The notes under the pieces: generated by a model | Told to the model about the DNA's origin: nothing | The model's input: only the letters and a program-made list of their open reading frames with translations | Databases searched by the model: none | DNA from: Planctomycetota bacterium | GTDB lineage: Bacteria; Planctomycetota; Phycisphaerae; WQYP01 | Reading direction: 5' to 3' | Assembly: GCA_021810145.1 (NCBI GenBank) | Contig: JAJZJL010000041.1 | Location: 1-34,732 of the forward strand | DNA length: 34,732 bases | Shown here: piece after piece, positions 8,309 to 16,661 of the stretch | How the letters are laid out: each line of letters starts with the position of its first letter | Position numbering within the stretch: position 1 is the stretch's first letter | Position numbers and translations under genes: made by a program

Positions 8309-9124
8309 CTGAATATTCTCCAGAAGATCGTCGAAACAAAAAAACGCGAAGTCGCTCAATCCAAGGCTGGCGTTCCACTTCTCGAGTTGCAGGCACGCTG
8401 TAAGGACATGGAACCACCCCGTAATTTTTTCGCCGCCATGACCCGAGAACCTGTCGGGCTGGTCAATGTTATTGCGGAAGTGAAAAAAGCCTCGCCTTCC
8501 GCAGGTGTTATACGGGATGACTTTGATCCCGTTGCCATCGCCAAAGCATACTCCACAGCCGGTGCTGATGCACTCTCGGTGCTGACGGATCGGGAATATT
8601 TCCATGGATCCTTGGATTATCTGCATCCCATTCACCGGGAAGTCACCATTCCGATCCTGCGGAAAGATTTTATCATTGATCCCTATCAGGTGTGGGAATC
8701 GCGATCGGCGGGCGCTGATGCCATTTTGCTGATTGCCGAAATTCTCGCGGATTCACAAATGATCGATATGCTGATTCTGGCCGCGGAGTTGCGTCTTACC
8801 GCGTTGATTGAAGTTCATGAGATCGACAGCCTGCTTCGGGTGATTAATATTCTGGGCTTTCCAATGCGAAGTTACAGCCTTTTGGGAATCAATAACCGTG
8901 ATCTGACAACTTTCAACGTGGATCTGGTTAATTCCATCCGGCTTGCGGAGTTTGTGGATGACAAAGCGGTTCTTGTGGCGGAAAGTGGAATCCGTGACAA
9001 ATCAGATATTCAACGCCTCAATGCCGCTGGAATTCGCTCCGTGCTCATTGGAGAAACGCTCATGCGCAGTGGTGATATTGGCGGCACAATGGCGAATTTG
9101 AAAGGGATATTGCGGCGCAGTTGA
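8309..9124 (+). CDS. trpC: Indole-3-glycerol-phosphate synthase, apparently starting at CTG
   Basis: TrpC is a cytosolic TIM-barrel enzyme that converts CdRP to indole-3-glycerol phosphate in tryptophan synthesis. Family signatures include EVKKASPSAG (catalytic Lys in the first strand), SVLTDREYFHGS, ILRKDFIIDPYQV, LIEVHE, GINNRDL, AESGI and GIRSVLIGETLM. Between the in-frame stop at 8279-8281 and a TTG at 8387 there is no ATG, GTG or TTG. Yet the frame encodes NILQKIVETKKREVA, the standard TrpC N-terminus that normally follows Met. The codon immediately before it is CTG at 8309, with AAAAAGGGA seven bases upstream. I therefore start at CTG 8309 (271 residues). It stands alone, divergent from the protease, with no other trp genes in the window. 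Confidence 0.93.
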   Translation: MNILQKIVETKKREVAQSKAGVPLLELQARCKDMEPPRNFFAAMTREPVGLVNVIAEVKKASPSAGVIRDDFDPVAIAKAYSTAGADALSVLTDREYFHGSLDYLHPIHREVTIPILRKDFIIDPYQVWESRSAGADAILLIAEILADSQMIDMLILAAELRLTALIEVHEIDSLLRVINILGFPMRSYSLLGINNRDLTTFNVDLVNSIRLAEFVDDKAVLVAESGIRDKSDIQRLNAAGIRSVLIGETLMRSGDIGGTMANLKGILRRS

Positions 9125-9151
9125 TGGGATTTAATTGCCTGTAGCGGCTTA

Positions 9152-9595
9152 TTACGCCAGCAGTCCTTCATATGTATCCGTCGATACCGCCCGCACCACG
9201 CTGGTAACGATCAGCCACACAATTGCCAAACCGGCCAGCAGCAAAATCCACTCCAAAGCCACCGTTGTAAAAGACGTATTGGAGTTGGAAGTTGCGGTGT
9301 AGGTTGCACTGTTGCTGGTGGTCGAAGCACTGTGACTGGTGGTTTGGTAGCCCCAGAATATCGCAAACGCGATAATACATGTGATAACGGACATTGCCGC
9401 CCAGACGGTAACCCTCCATAATCGGTTAATGCGTTGCAGCGCACTGGTGCGCTGCAATGCCGCAAGACGCCGCTTGTTGGCCAATGCCAATGCCGCAGCC
9501 GCAATATTTATCTGGGGACGATGTGCACTGACCAGTGCAAAGGCTTGCCGAATCGTGGCATCGTCTTCGGAAAACAATTCACGTTTCTGGTTCAT
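9152..9595 (-). CDS. Small two-TM protein coupled to an ECF sigma factor (possible anti-sigma)
   Basis: The 147-residue protein has a polar N-terminal region (1-65), a first TM helix (about 66-86), a Ser/Thr/Asn-rich external loop (about 88-112) and a second TM helix (about 113-135). Its ATG overlaps the stop of the upstream ECF sigma gene as ATGA (9592-9595), which implies translational coupling. That position is typical for a membrane-bound anti-sigma factor or sigma regulator. I do not see a zinc-type (HxxxCxxC) anti-sigma motif. The role as sigma regulator is inferred from position and topology only. Confidence 0.6.
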   Translation of the reverse strand: MNQKRELFSEDDATIRQAFALVSAHRPQINIAAAALALANKRRLAALQRTSALQRINRLWRVTVWAAMSVITCIIAFAIFWGYQTTSHSASTTSNSATYTATSNSNTSFTTVALEWILLLAGLAIVWLIVTSVVRAVSTDTYEGLLA

Positions 9596-10128
9596 GGCTT
9601 ATACCTCGCAAGACTTTCGGATAATTGTTGCCGGGCACGATACAGAATGGATTTAATCGTACCCACAGGCCGACCGGTAATTTGGGCAATTTCCGGTAAC
9701 GGCAGATCATCCTGATAATACAATTTTACGATCATGGCTACTTGAGGCCCCAATGCTGCCACTGATTTCCATATCTCCTGCTTTGCATCCAACTGCTCCA
9801 CCAGATCGACTTGTTCCGGTCCGGCAAGATTTTCCGGCAATATGCCATGGACATGCCGGGCGGCCTGCTTTTTCTGCCGCAGAGCTGTGCGAAAGGCAAT
9901 TTGATAAATCCAGGTTCCCAGGGCGGATCGCCCGTCAAAACCGGGTAGTGCCAGGTAAACAGCGGAGAAAATGTCCGCCGCCGCCTGATCAATGTCCGCA
10001 CCGCGCAAGCCTACAGACTGGCACAGGCTGCAGATGCGATCTTGAAATTGTCTTACCAGTTCTGCAAAAGCCTCCGCATCACCGGCCCGCAGGTTCGCAA
10101 TATCCATCGGTGTGTCCAGCAGTTCCAT
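9592..10128 (-). CDS. ECF-type RNA polymerase sigma factor
   Basis: This is a 178-residue alternative sigma factor. Region 2 begins at about residue 10 (AGDAEAFAELVRQFQDRI) and contains ADIDQAAADIFSAVYLAL and the WIYQIAFRTAL segment of regions 2.3-2.4. Region 4 lies at about 125-175 (VKLYYQDDLPLPEIAQI then GRPVGTIKSILYRARQQL), a helix-turn-helix that would read the -35 element. The ATG at 10128 has GGAGAGG seven bases upstream; an adjacent GTG at 10131 is less well spaced. The 3' end overlaps the two-TM protein gene by ATGA. It is divergent from the DUF6249-like gene at 10272 across 143 bases, which may be a target promoter, although no clear ECF -35/-10 pair was found. Confidence 0.92.
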   Translation of the reverse strand: MELLDTPMDIANLRAGDAEAFAELVRQFQDRICSLCQSVGLRGADIDQAAADIFSAVYLALPGFDGRSALGTWIYQIAFRTALRQKKQAARHVHGILPENLAGPEQVDLVEQLDAKQEIWKSVAALGPQVAMIVKLYYQDDLPLPEIAQITGRPVGTIKSILYRARQQLSESLARYKP

Positions 10129-10271
10129 CACCGTACCTCTCCGGTTGCTCTATTAGTGTACCCGGAATCGCCGCTGGTTTTAAAAAATCATCATTTTTTT
10201 GAAACCGCCGGGCGTTCAGGTGGTACCAAAACAATGAAAAGTATGCCGCTCGGGCAGAAAGGACGTGTTTT

Positions 10272-10958
10272 ATGCCTCCGTTTCCACCACCTTCGCACTC
10301 GCCTGTGGCTATTACGCTGATTATTGTTATTGCCGCGCTAATCGCGCTGGGGATGGTGTTGCGTTGGCACCATGACCGGCAACGCCTGCTGGTGCTGAAA
10401 TTGGCCATGGAGAAGGGTGTAACCAATTTGCCGGCAGCGCTTCCGATGTGGTTAAGCTCCCTGCGGCAGGGAATTCTGCTGGCAACACTGGGCGTGGCAC
10501 TGTTGATCGTTGGAGGTTTTGCCATGGCCATGTCGCATGGCCACGGTCTCCAACCGCTCCAACCGTGGAGACCGGGGCCGGGAATGATACATGGTGGGCC
10601 TCCTGACGGTCGGCATTCGGCATCAATGCCATCCCCCGGAGCACCGCCGGGATTCGGCCCTCCCGCGAATGTCAATCACATGCCGCCTGGTAGACTTGAC
10701 AGACCCGGAACCCCAGATCGTGGATTTGGCCCGCCCAATGGCTTTCCTCGCCGGGCCGTTATAGGTCCTGGATACCGACGATTCCTGCCACCGCGTATGC
10801 AACAACAAAAAATGCTGGGCTTGGGCGCAGTGGCCATCGGTTTTATTCTCACGCTGTTAGGAGCGGCAAGAATTGCCTTTGCCAATGTGGAGCGTAAATA
10901 CACGGCAACTGACGAAAATCAAGCCCCTGATTCTCCACACGCGCCGGACGCACCGTAA
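10272..10958 (+). CDS. DUF6249-like membrane protein with a Pro/Gly/His/Met-rich loop
   Basis: The product is 228 residues with three hydrophobic segments (about 12-31, 68-86 and 182-203). The RWHHDRQRLLVLKLAMEKG segment after TM1 followed by a second TM resembles DUF6249 proteins, which are often found beside ECF sigma genes. The family resemblance is recalled, not searched. Residues 87-180 form a long loop rich in Pro and Gly with several His and Met (SHGHG, MIHGG, NHMPP), absent from short relatives. The ATG is preceded by AAAGGA at suitable spacing. It faces away from the ECF sigma gene and converges on the secreted protein gene at 10972 with only 13 bases between. Function unknown. Confidence 0.7.
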   Translation: MPPFPPPSHSPVAITLIIVIAALIALGMVLRWHHDRQRLLVLKLAMEKGVTNLPAALPMWLSSLRQGILLATLGVALLIVGGFAMAMSHGHGLQPLQPWRPGPGMIHGGPPDGRHSASMPSPGAPPGFGPPANVNHMPPGRLDRPGTPDRGFGPPNGFPRRAVIGPGYRRFLPPRMQQQKMLGLGAVAIGFILTLLGAARIAFANVERKYTATDENQAPDSPHAPDAP

Positions 10959-10971
10959 ACGCCGGATGCGA

Positions 10972-12792
10972 TTACTGCGGCTGACCGACTCCGGCTTGTC
11001 CGGCCTGATTCCCCTGCATCGATTGCATTTCCATCATCAGTAACAGTGGCAGCAGGGCATGAACGCGCATGGAAAGTTGCTCCAGATTTTTCATCGGCAT
11101 ACGCCATTGCCCGGTTAAGGTATTCTTTCTGGCGGCCACACTTATTGACATCGGTTCGGTGGCGGGCATTTTCACGATCGGGCTGTTCATATTGGCCATC
11201 GCTTCTATGCGTTGCCCCAGAGCGGCAAAGAGCGGTGACAGATCCAGATATTCAACAATGGTTGAACCCGCTGGAATGTGCTTGGCCGCGGCTGCAATCC
11301 TGGGCTTGGTGTCTAATGTGTCAGAGCCATTCGCAGAGGCCTTTACCGCGGCGGCAAGAAAATGGTTGCCGCAATTACCACCGATAACAACCTGCGTTTC
11401 GTTGCTGCCGATGAGGTATTTCTGACTGGCCGCCCCCATTAATTGCTCTTCCATCTGCATCGCGCCGGCTTCCGGCGTTTGGGCGCCGGACAAGATTGGT
11501 GACATGGTAATGGATGTAAACGGAACCGACCCAATGGTAACTTTCCTCGGCGATACGGCTATCTTGTATTTTACGCTTGTTCCCATTCCAAATTGAAGGT
11601 GCGAAATCCAATGCCACTGCTTGACAAAGAGCCTTTGCATCAGTGCCGCGGATGCCGCGGGCGTTTTTGAACTTACCATATACGCGGACGGTGTGAGGAA
11701 TTCTTTAGGTTTTGAACTGATGCCCATCACGCTGGCCGATTGTGAGAGCGGCTTGATACACTGTGCGAAAAGCGTTAAAGAATCGCGAATTTCCGCTATT
11801 TGTTTCTGGTCATGCGTTGCGGAGGCCGGCAGGTCTTCAGCCCATTTATTGATAAGCCCCGCGGTCTGTGCGCCATCAAAATTAGATGCAGCTATTTCAG
11901 CCCATGGTTTTATTTCCGGCAGGCCCATTAGCGGCTTGGCGGGCAACGGCCGCAGGCAGGCCAATGCCTGGGCTACTTGTGACCCGGCTTTTGCATTCGA
12001 GACCATGGAAAGCGTCACGGCCGCGGGAGTAATGCGCAATCCGATAAGTGCGGACTGTGTGTCTTTGAGGATTCGCAGTGCCACCTTTTTTGCTATTGAT
12101 TTTAATTCTTCTGCATGGCCGGCTTTAGTTCCGGTTGCAGTGGAATGGGTTTTGGCCATCAATTGTTCAATGCGCGTAAGGATGCTCGGCATATTGAGCA
12201 GAAAATAAACATCCGATTGATCCGCCAGGGATTGTTCAGATTCGCTGCGCATTGGTGCCATGGCCTTACTGACGGATTTAAACCGCAGCAATGCCCCATG
12301 ATCATTGGATACCATAATGCAACCGCGGCCGGACATCGCATAAATACTCTCCCCTGAAGCGGATTGCCCGTGTGCCAAGCCGTCCTTGCCTGTGGAAAAA
12401 TTCATCGCGGCAATGACGGAAGCGGGGTCTTTGGCTGGCAAAATCATGACAGTATGTGTGGAACCGGTCGCAGTGGCACCCGGAATCATGACGATTGCAG
12501 CTGTCCCGTGGGCCGTAATTCCACGCGGTAAATCAAGCTCCTTTTCAATATGCCGTAATGAGGGAGGCAATACGGGAATTTTCAGCTTTTGCGTAAGCGC
12601 AGCAACTTTCTTATCCAAACCGGCCATATCATGAATAATCACGACGGCCTGCGCGGAGGATGGAATATCTGCCAGAATTCTGGCATCCGCAGCCGAACGA
12701 TGCGCCTGACTGCCAGCGGCCCAAATACTGCCAGTGCCCAACAACATGCACCCAATGGCGGCCGTGTTACGCAGGTATCTGAAATGTAACAT
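10972..12792 (-). CDS. Secreted protein of unknown function, DUF3352-like, paralogue of the next gene
   Basis: This is a 606-residue exported protein. The N-terminus has a basic and hydrophobic signal peptide (about 1-26, with a cut near SIWA-AG). The mature part begins with 'ILADIPSSAQAVVIIHDM', the pattern of DUF3352-type proteins (Pro-x-x-Ala followed by a hydrophobic strand). I recall this similarity but cannot verify it. No catalytic motif was recognised. It is similar in layout to the 12838-14514 product: both have a signal peptide, an opening 'IPxxA', a 'GxxxYxxxxRGxxxxS' segment, and an 'LPAxxLxGLPxxxxxxxxAxxxxG' segment in the middle. The start at ATG 12792 is chosen for AGGAGA about nine bases upstream. 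It lies 45 bases after its paralogue on the same strand. Confidence 0.75.
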   Translation of the reverse strand: MLHFRYLRNTAAIGCMLLGTGSIWAAGSQAHRSAADARILADIPSSAQAVVIIHDMAGLDKKVAALTQKLKIPVLPPSLRHIEKELDLPRGITAHGTAAIVMIPGATATGSTHTVMILPAKDPASVIAAMNFSTGKDGLAHGQSASGESIYAMSGRGCIMVSNDHGALLRFKSVSKAMAPMRSESEQSLADQSDVYFLLNMPSILTRIEQLMAKTHSTATGTKAGHAEELKSIAKKVALRILKDTQSALIGLRITPAAVTLSMVSNAKAGSQVAQALACLRPLPAKPLMGLPEIKPWAEIAASNFDGAQTAGLINKWAEDLPASATHDQKQIAEIRDSLTLFAQCIKPLSQSASVMGISSKPKEFLTPSAYMVSSKTPAASAALMQRLFVKQWHWISHLQFGMGTSVKYKIAVSPRKVTIGSVPFTSITMSPILSGAQTPEAGAMQMEEQLMGAASQKYLIGSNETQVVIGGNCGNHFLAAAVKASANGSDTLDTKPRIAAAAKHIPAGSTIVEYLDLSPLFAALGQRIEAMANMNSPIVKMPATEPMSISVAARKNTLTGQWRMPMKNLEQLSMRVHALLPLLLMMEMQSMQGNQAGQAGVGQPQ

Positions 12793-12837
12793 CTTGAAAG
12801 TCTCCTGTAGTTTGCGAAATATAAAAGTAGACAAATA

Positions 12838-14514
12838 TCAAAATAGTGTGCCGGCGGAATTGCCGGACAAGCTCTGCTCCAACGTAGCTACGGGAATATA
12901 TAGTTGCATATTTAATGACTTTTCATCCGTACCGACACTGAACACTGCCGGCGGTGGCGGAAGCCCCAATGTAAGCGCATTGGCGGCTTTCGGAACGGAT
13001 GTGCGATTCTGCAGTTGGTTCCAGCGGGCAATTGGAAGATATGCGGCGGCAAAAGAATGCGGCAATATTTTGCCAATGCTCTGCGCCAGACCGGGGCGTT
13101 TACAGATTGTGCGATCTGATTTTTGGACCGCGGTAACGGCGGATTTTATAAATGCCGCCGTGCTGTCCACGCCCACGAGAATTCGATGCGATCCGATGTT
13201 AATCATCACAATATGGTGTTCGCTTTCCCCGGGTGTTTTAGCCGCAAGGGTCATGCGCATGGCTGGATAACCCATGATGGATAAGCCAGTGGTCTGCATA
13301 TGTTGCTGGGACCGGGTGGTGCCATGCCCGGCGCGGTCGTAGCGATGATTAAAATAAGCCGCCAGATTGCGCATTTGAGCCTTTGGATGCTGTGTGTACT
13401 GGAGAATAACAGCCGGGCCCGACGCCCAGGGGCTTACCATCATCGGACGAACGGTATTTCCCGCTGGCTTTGGTGGCAACAACATCGCGGCCGTCCCGGT
13501 GTGATCCGCGACAGCGGATAGAAAGTTGCGGATGTCCTTGCTTTCTCCGGCCCGCTTTTGTCGGTTTGCCGCTAACATGGCCTTTAACCATCGCGATATG
13601 GAACTGCCGTTGATACTGTCGGCATACAGTACCGAGTAACGGGCATCGGGCAGACCGGCAAGAGCATTGGCTGGCAGAGCAGGCTGTGCCGCGATCAGTT
13701 TAGCCAGCGGTGAATGGCCGTGAAATCGATTGGTAAGATTAATCACCAGGGCCTGACGGCCCAAATGAACCGTCATCGCGCTGCGCTGTAACGCCGTTCG
13801 CAACTGGTTGCTTATTTCACTTCCAACCTGATGTAAAATCGCGCGCAGAGCCGAACTCCGCACCGCCAATTGATGTCCGGGCATCAGCGCAGAAATCATG
13901 GCCGCTGACGGTTGAAACAACACTTTCCTTAGGGCCCGCGAATCACCTTCAATGGTGATATCTGAACGGCCCATTGCTGAAGCCATTTTTGCCGGCAGCT
14001 TTAAGCCTGTCTTGGCTTTCATATAGCTTTTCAATGCCGATGGTGATGCGGATATAAATATCCAATTCCCGCGCGATGCGATATAGGCCGGAGAACCCTC
14101 CATTCGCACCGGTGTTATTCCACCCCTGGCCGTACCGTTTTTCAGTCCGGCAATAAACTTCGCGGGGTTTGTCGCCTGCAAAACGACAACCGTTTCGCGC
14201 ATTTGCAATGCGTTGTGCCTTTCCGGAGTCGGGATGACAAAAGCAAACGGACCGGAGATATTCCAGTAGGGGCCTAAAATCATTTTCAGCGCGGTAAATT
14301 CATCAAATTGTGAGCGATGCCCCGTAATACGTGTCTGCAAGCGGCTGATGCGATGCTCCAGCCGCAGGACATTATTGCACACCACGCACAATGCGCTGTT
14401 CGCCGGAAGTTCGCTGGAAATAGCGCCGCTTATCTTCTCCACAGCCATGGCGCGCTGTGTCAACAAAAGCAACAGTATGATAACAGAAGCTGCGGTGCAG
14501 CGGCGGATCAACAT
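12838..14514 (-). CDS. Secreted protein of unknown function, paralogue of the 10972-12792 product
   Basis: This is a 558-residue exported protein. The signal peptide LIRRCTAASVIILLLLLTQR is followed by AMA-V, a typical signal peptidase I site near residue 24. The open frame continues upstream to 14688, but ATG 14514 has a strong GGAGGAGG about five bases before it and gives the signal peptide, so it is the start. The mature part shares segment order with the neighbour (opening ELPANSALCVV; middle LPANALAGLPDARYSVLYA). No enzymatic motif or membrane anchor was seen besides the signal. It is the first gene of the pair and divergent from the TPR gene at 14703. Function unknown; tandem duplication is inferred. 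Confidence 0.75.
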   Translation of the reverse strand: MLIRRCTAASVIILLLLLTQRAMAVEKISGAISSELPANSALCVVCNNVLRLEHRISRLQTRITGHRSQFDEFTALKMILGPYWNISGPFAFVIPTPERHNALQMRETVVVLQATNPAKFIAGLKNGTARGGITPVRMEGSPAYIASRGNWIFISASPSALKSYMKAKTGLKLPAKMASAMGRSDITIEGDSRALRKVLFQPSAAMISALMPGHQLAVRSSALRAILHQVGSEISNQLRTALQRSAMTVHLGRQALVINLTNRFHGHSPLAKLIAAQPALPANALAGLPDARYSVLYADSINGSSISRWLKAMLAANRQKRAGESKDIRNFLSAVADHTGTAAMLLPPKPAGNTVRPMMVSPWASGPAVILQYTQHPKAQMRNLAAYFNHRYDRAGHGTTRSQQHMQTTGLSIMGYPAMRMTLAAKTPGESEHHIVMINIGSHRILVGVDSTAAFIKSAVTAVQKSDRTICKRPGLAQSIGKILPHSFAAAYLPIARWNQLQNRTSVPKAANALTLGLPPPPAVFSVGTDEKSLNMQLYIPVATLEQSLSGNSAGTLF

Positions 14515-14702
14515 TAAACCTCCTCCAGCGCAACGAACGCTTGAGACCAGCATCACCCACGACGCCCTCGCTTGAACCACTGTGATCATTGTAACTTCGC
14601 GCCATTGCTTTCGCCAATTGCCGCCCTTGCCGGTGGAACTAACGAATTGCGGCTGGTCATACAAAGCGGTATGCTCAAATCCAGCCATTTGTGGAGGTGC
14701 TT

Positions 14703-16589
14703 ATGCCGGAAAGCGATCAACTCAATCGTGCAAAGGTAATGCTGGACCGGGGGAAGCACCTTGCCGATGCCGGGCAACATACGGAAGCAGCGGCAGTATT
14801 CCAGGAATTGGTGCACACCTTTGGCACGGAAACCGAAATAAAAATGCGGTCTGTTGTTGCCGATGCGAATCTTCACCTGGGTGCTGCCCTGGGTAATCTG
14901 GGAAGGCGACAGGAAGAAATAGCCTGCTACGATCAATTGATTCGCGAGATGGAATCCTCCCCGAAGGCTGAACTTCAGGTATGGGCAGTGGCAGCCCGCA
15001 TCTACAAAGCCATCACGTTGGGGATGATGGGCCAAGTCAACGCAGAACTTGCCATATACGATGAAATTATCGCCGAATATTCAGGTACGGAGAATCTGGA
15101 AATTCTAGTCCAACTCGCCAAAGCACTAATCAACAAGGGCTGGACCCTCAGTGAAATCGGGCGGGATGTGGACGGGATAGCAGTTTTTGACGAATTGCTT
15201 CGGCGATTCGGCGATTTTACCGAGCCGCGACTGCGCGGGTTTGTTGTCGATTCGCTTGTTGAGAAAGGTCTTGCGCTGGGCGGGGGCGGGAAATTCCGTG
15301 ATGCAATCGCCTGTTTTCAGGAGGTACTGCTGAGGCTCAAGAATATGGATGATTTGCATTCGTTGCGGACCATGGCAACCGCAATGTCGAAAATCGGCCT
15401 GGCCTACGCCGACATGGCGATGTACACGGAGGCCCTTGTCGGCTACGACGACTTATTGCGAAAATTCGGAGGTGCCTCTGATTTGAAATTGCGCGAACGC
15501 CTTACCCAAGCGATGTTCGGCAAAGCCGATGTTCTCGAAAAGATCGGTAAGGCGGAAGAGCAGTTGGCCGTTTATGGTAACCTGATTGAGCAATTTGGGC
15601 GTGCAACGGAACCGGAGCTCCGTGAGGCGGTGGGCGAGGCCCTTTTAGAAAAGGCGCTCGCCTACGAAGACTTAAAAAAATACAGCGAAGCAGGCATTGC
15701 CTACGACGAGTTACTGGGGCGGTATGGAAATGCCACTGAACCCGAATTGCTGGAGTTGGTTGCGCGGGCGATGCTCGGCAAAGCCCATTGTGCGGGTGAG
15801 ACCGGACAATTCATCGCCGCAATAGAGATTTACGACCATTTACTGGAGCAGTTCGGCACCAATCGCGAGCTCGATAAGTGGACAGCAGAAGCGATCTTGG
15901 ATCGAGGTTATGCCAAGGGAGAAATGGGTGATTTTACGGGGGAGATCGCCGACTGCGATACCGTGATCGCACGCTTCGGTGATGCCACTGATTTATCGTT
16001 GCAAGATTCGGTAGCTATCGCGATGTTCAACAAAGGGTGGGCGACAGGCGAAACGGGTGATGTATCGGGGCTTGCACAGTTGTACGAAAAAGCTTGGCGA
16101 TGCTTTATTGGTTCCAACGAAACTGTGTTGCTGGCTCACGCCGCGAAAGCAATGGTCAATCACGGAGTTGCCCTGGCTAAGGCGGGCAGGCCACTGGAAG
16201 CCATAGCCTTGTATGATCAGTGCCGGCAGCGGATGATGGCTAATAATGCAGAAGGTAAATTAAACTCCTGGGTAGCCTGGTGCATGTTGGAGAAGGGCAT
16301 CGCATATTCAAAAATCGACGCCCACTCCGATGAATTGGCAGCTTATGACGAACTCCTGGAGCAATTTGGTAACTCCGCCGATTTGAAAATACACGCGTCT
16401 CTCGCCAATGCTATTTTTTATCGCGGCGAAACACTGGAACAAATTGGCCAATTTCAGTCCGCCATGGCTGCGTATGAGGATGTAATGCGCCGATTCGCCG
16501 GCTCGGAAGAGCCGGAGGTAACGCAGTGGGTTGAATTTGCCGCCGAGGCAAAGGCCCGACTGGCGGAAAAGCCTGCTGACGCCGGTTAG
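14703..16589 (+). CDS. TPR-like repeat protein with about 14 units
   Basis: This is a 628-residue soluble protein without signal peptide or TM segment, built almost entirely of helical repeats about 45 residues apart. Each unit carries a helix ending in a variant of 'A-x-Y-D-E-L-L-x-x-F-G' (for example IAVFDELLRRFG, LVGYDDLLRKFG, IEIYDHLLEQFG, LAAYDELLEQFG). A second helix with 'A-x-x-x-K-G-x-x-L-x-x-x-G' follows. About 14 such units can be counted. This is a TPR-type scaffold, acidic overall, and likely mediates protein contacts. Start ATG 14703 has GGAGG five bases upstream; GTG 14691 overlaps it. The gene is divergent from the secreted paralogue pair, a possible but unproven partner set. 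Confidence 0.85.
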   Translation: MPESDQLNRAKVMLDRGKHLADAGQHTEAAAVFQELVHTFGTETEIKMRSVVADANLHLGAALGNLGRRQEEIACYDQLIREMESSPKAELQVWAVAARIYKAITLGMMGQVNAELAIYDEIIAEYSGTENLEILVQLAKALINKGWTLSEIGRDVDGIAVFDELLRRFGDFTEPRLRGFVVDSLVEKGLALGGGGKFRDAIACFQEVLLRLKNMDDLHSLRTMATAMSKIGLAYADMAMYTEALVGYDDLLRKFGGASDLKLRERLTQAMFGKADVLEKIGKAEEQLAVYGNLIEQFGRATEPELREAVGEALLEKALAYEDLKKYSEAGIAYDELLGRYGNATEPELLELVARAMLGKAHCAGETGQFIAAIEIYDHLLEQFGTNRELDKWTAEAILDRGYAKGEMGDFTGEIADCDTVIARFGDATDLSLQDSVAIAMFNKGWATGETGDVSGLAQLYEKAWRCFIGSNETVLLAHAAKAMVNHGVALAKAGRPLEAIALYDQCRQRMMANNAEGKLNSWVAWCMLEKGIAYSKIDAHSDELAAYDELLEQFGNSADLKIHASLANAIFYRGETLEQIGQFQSAMAAYEDVMRRFAGSEEPEVTQWVEFAAEAKARLAEKPADAG

Positions 16590-16661
16590 TTAACTTCGGT
16601 CGCAGGGGTTTTGGGATTGTTGTTGGGGGCATTGCTCATGGAAAACCGGTTGCGCCATGCC

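Noticed and set aside
8235..8417. Upstream extension of the CPBP protease to 8417
   Set aside because: It would overlap the trpC N-terminus on the opposite strand and adds a polar stretch unlike family N-termini.
10079..10675. 198-codon minus-strand frame between the sigma and membrane protein genes
   Set aside because: It overlaps the start of the ECF sigma gene and runs antisense to the membrane protein, which has a good ribosome binding site and TM segments.
14515..14688. Longer N-terminus for the second secreted paralogue
   Set aside because: ATG 14514 has a strong ribosome binding site and is directly followed by a signal peptide; the extension would bury that signal.
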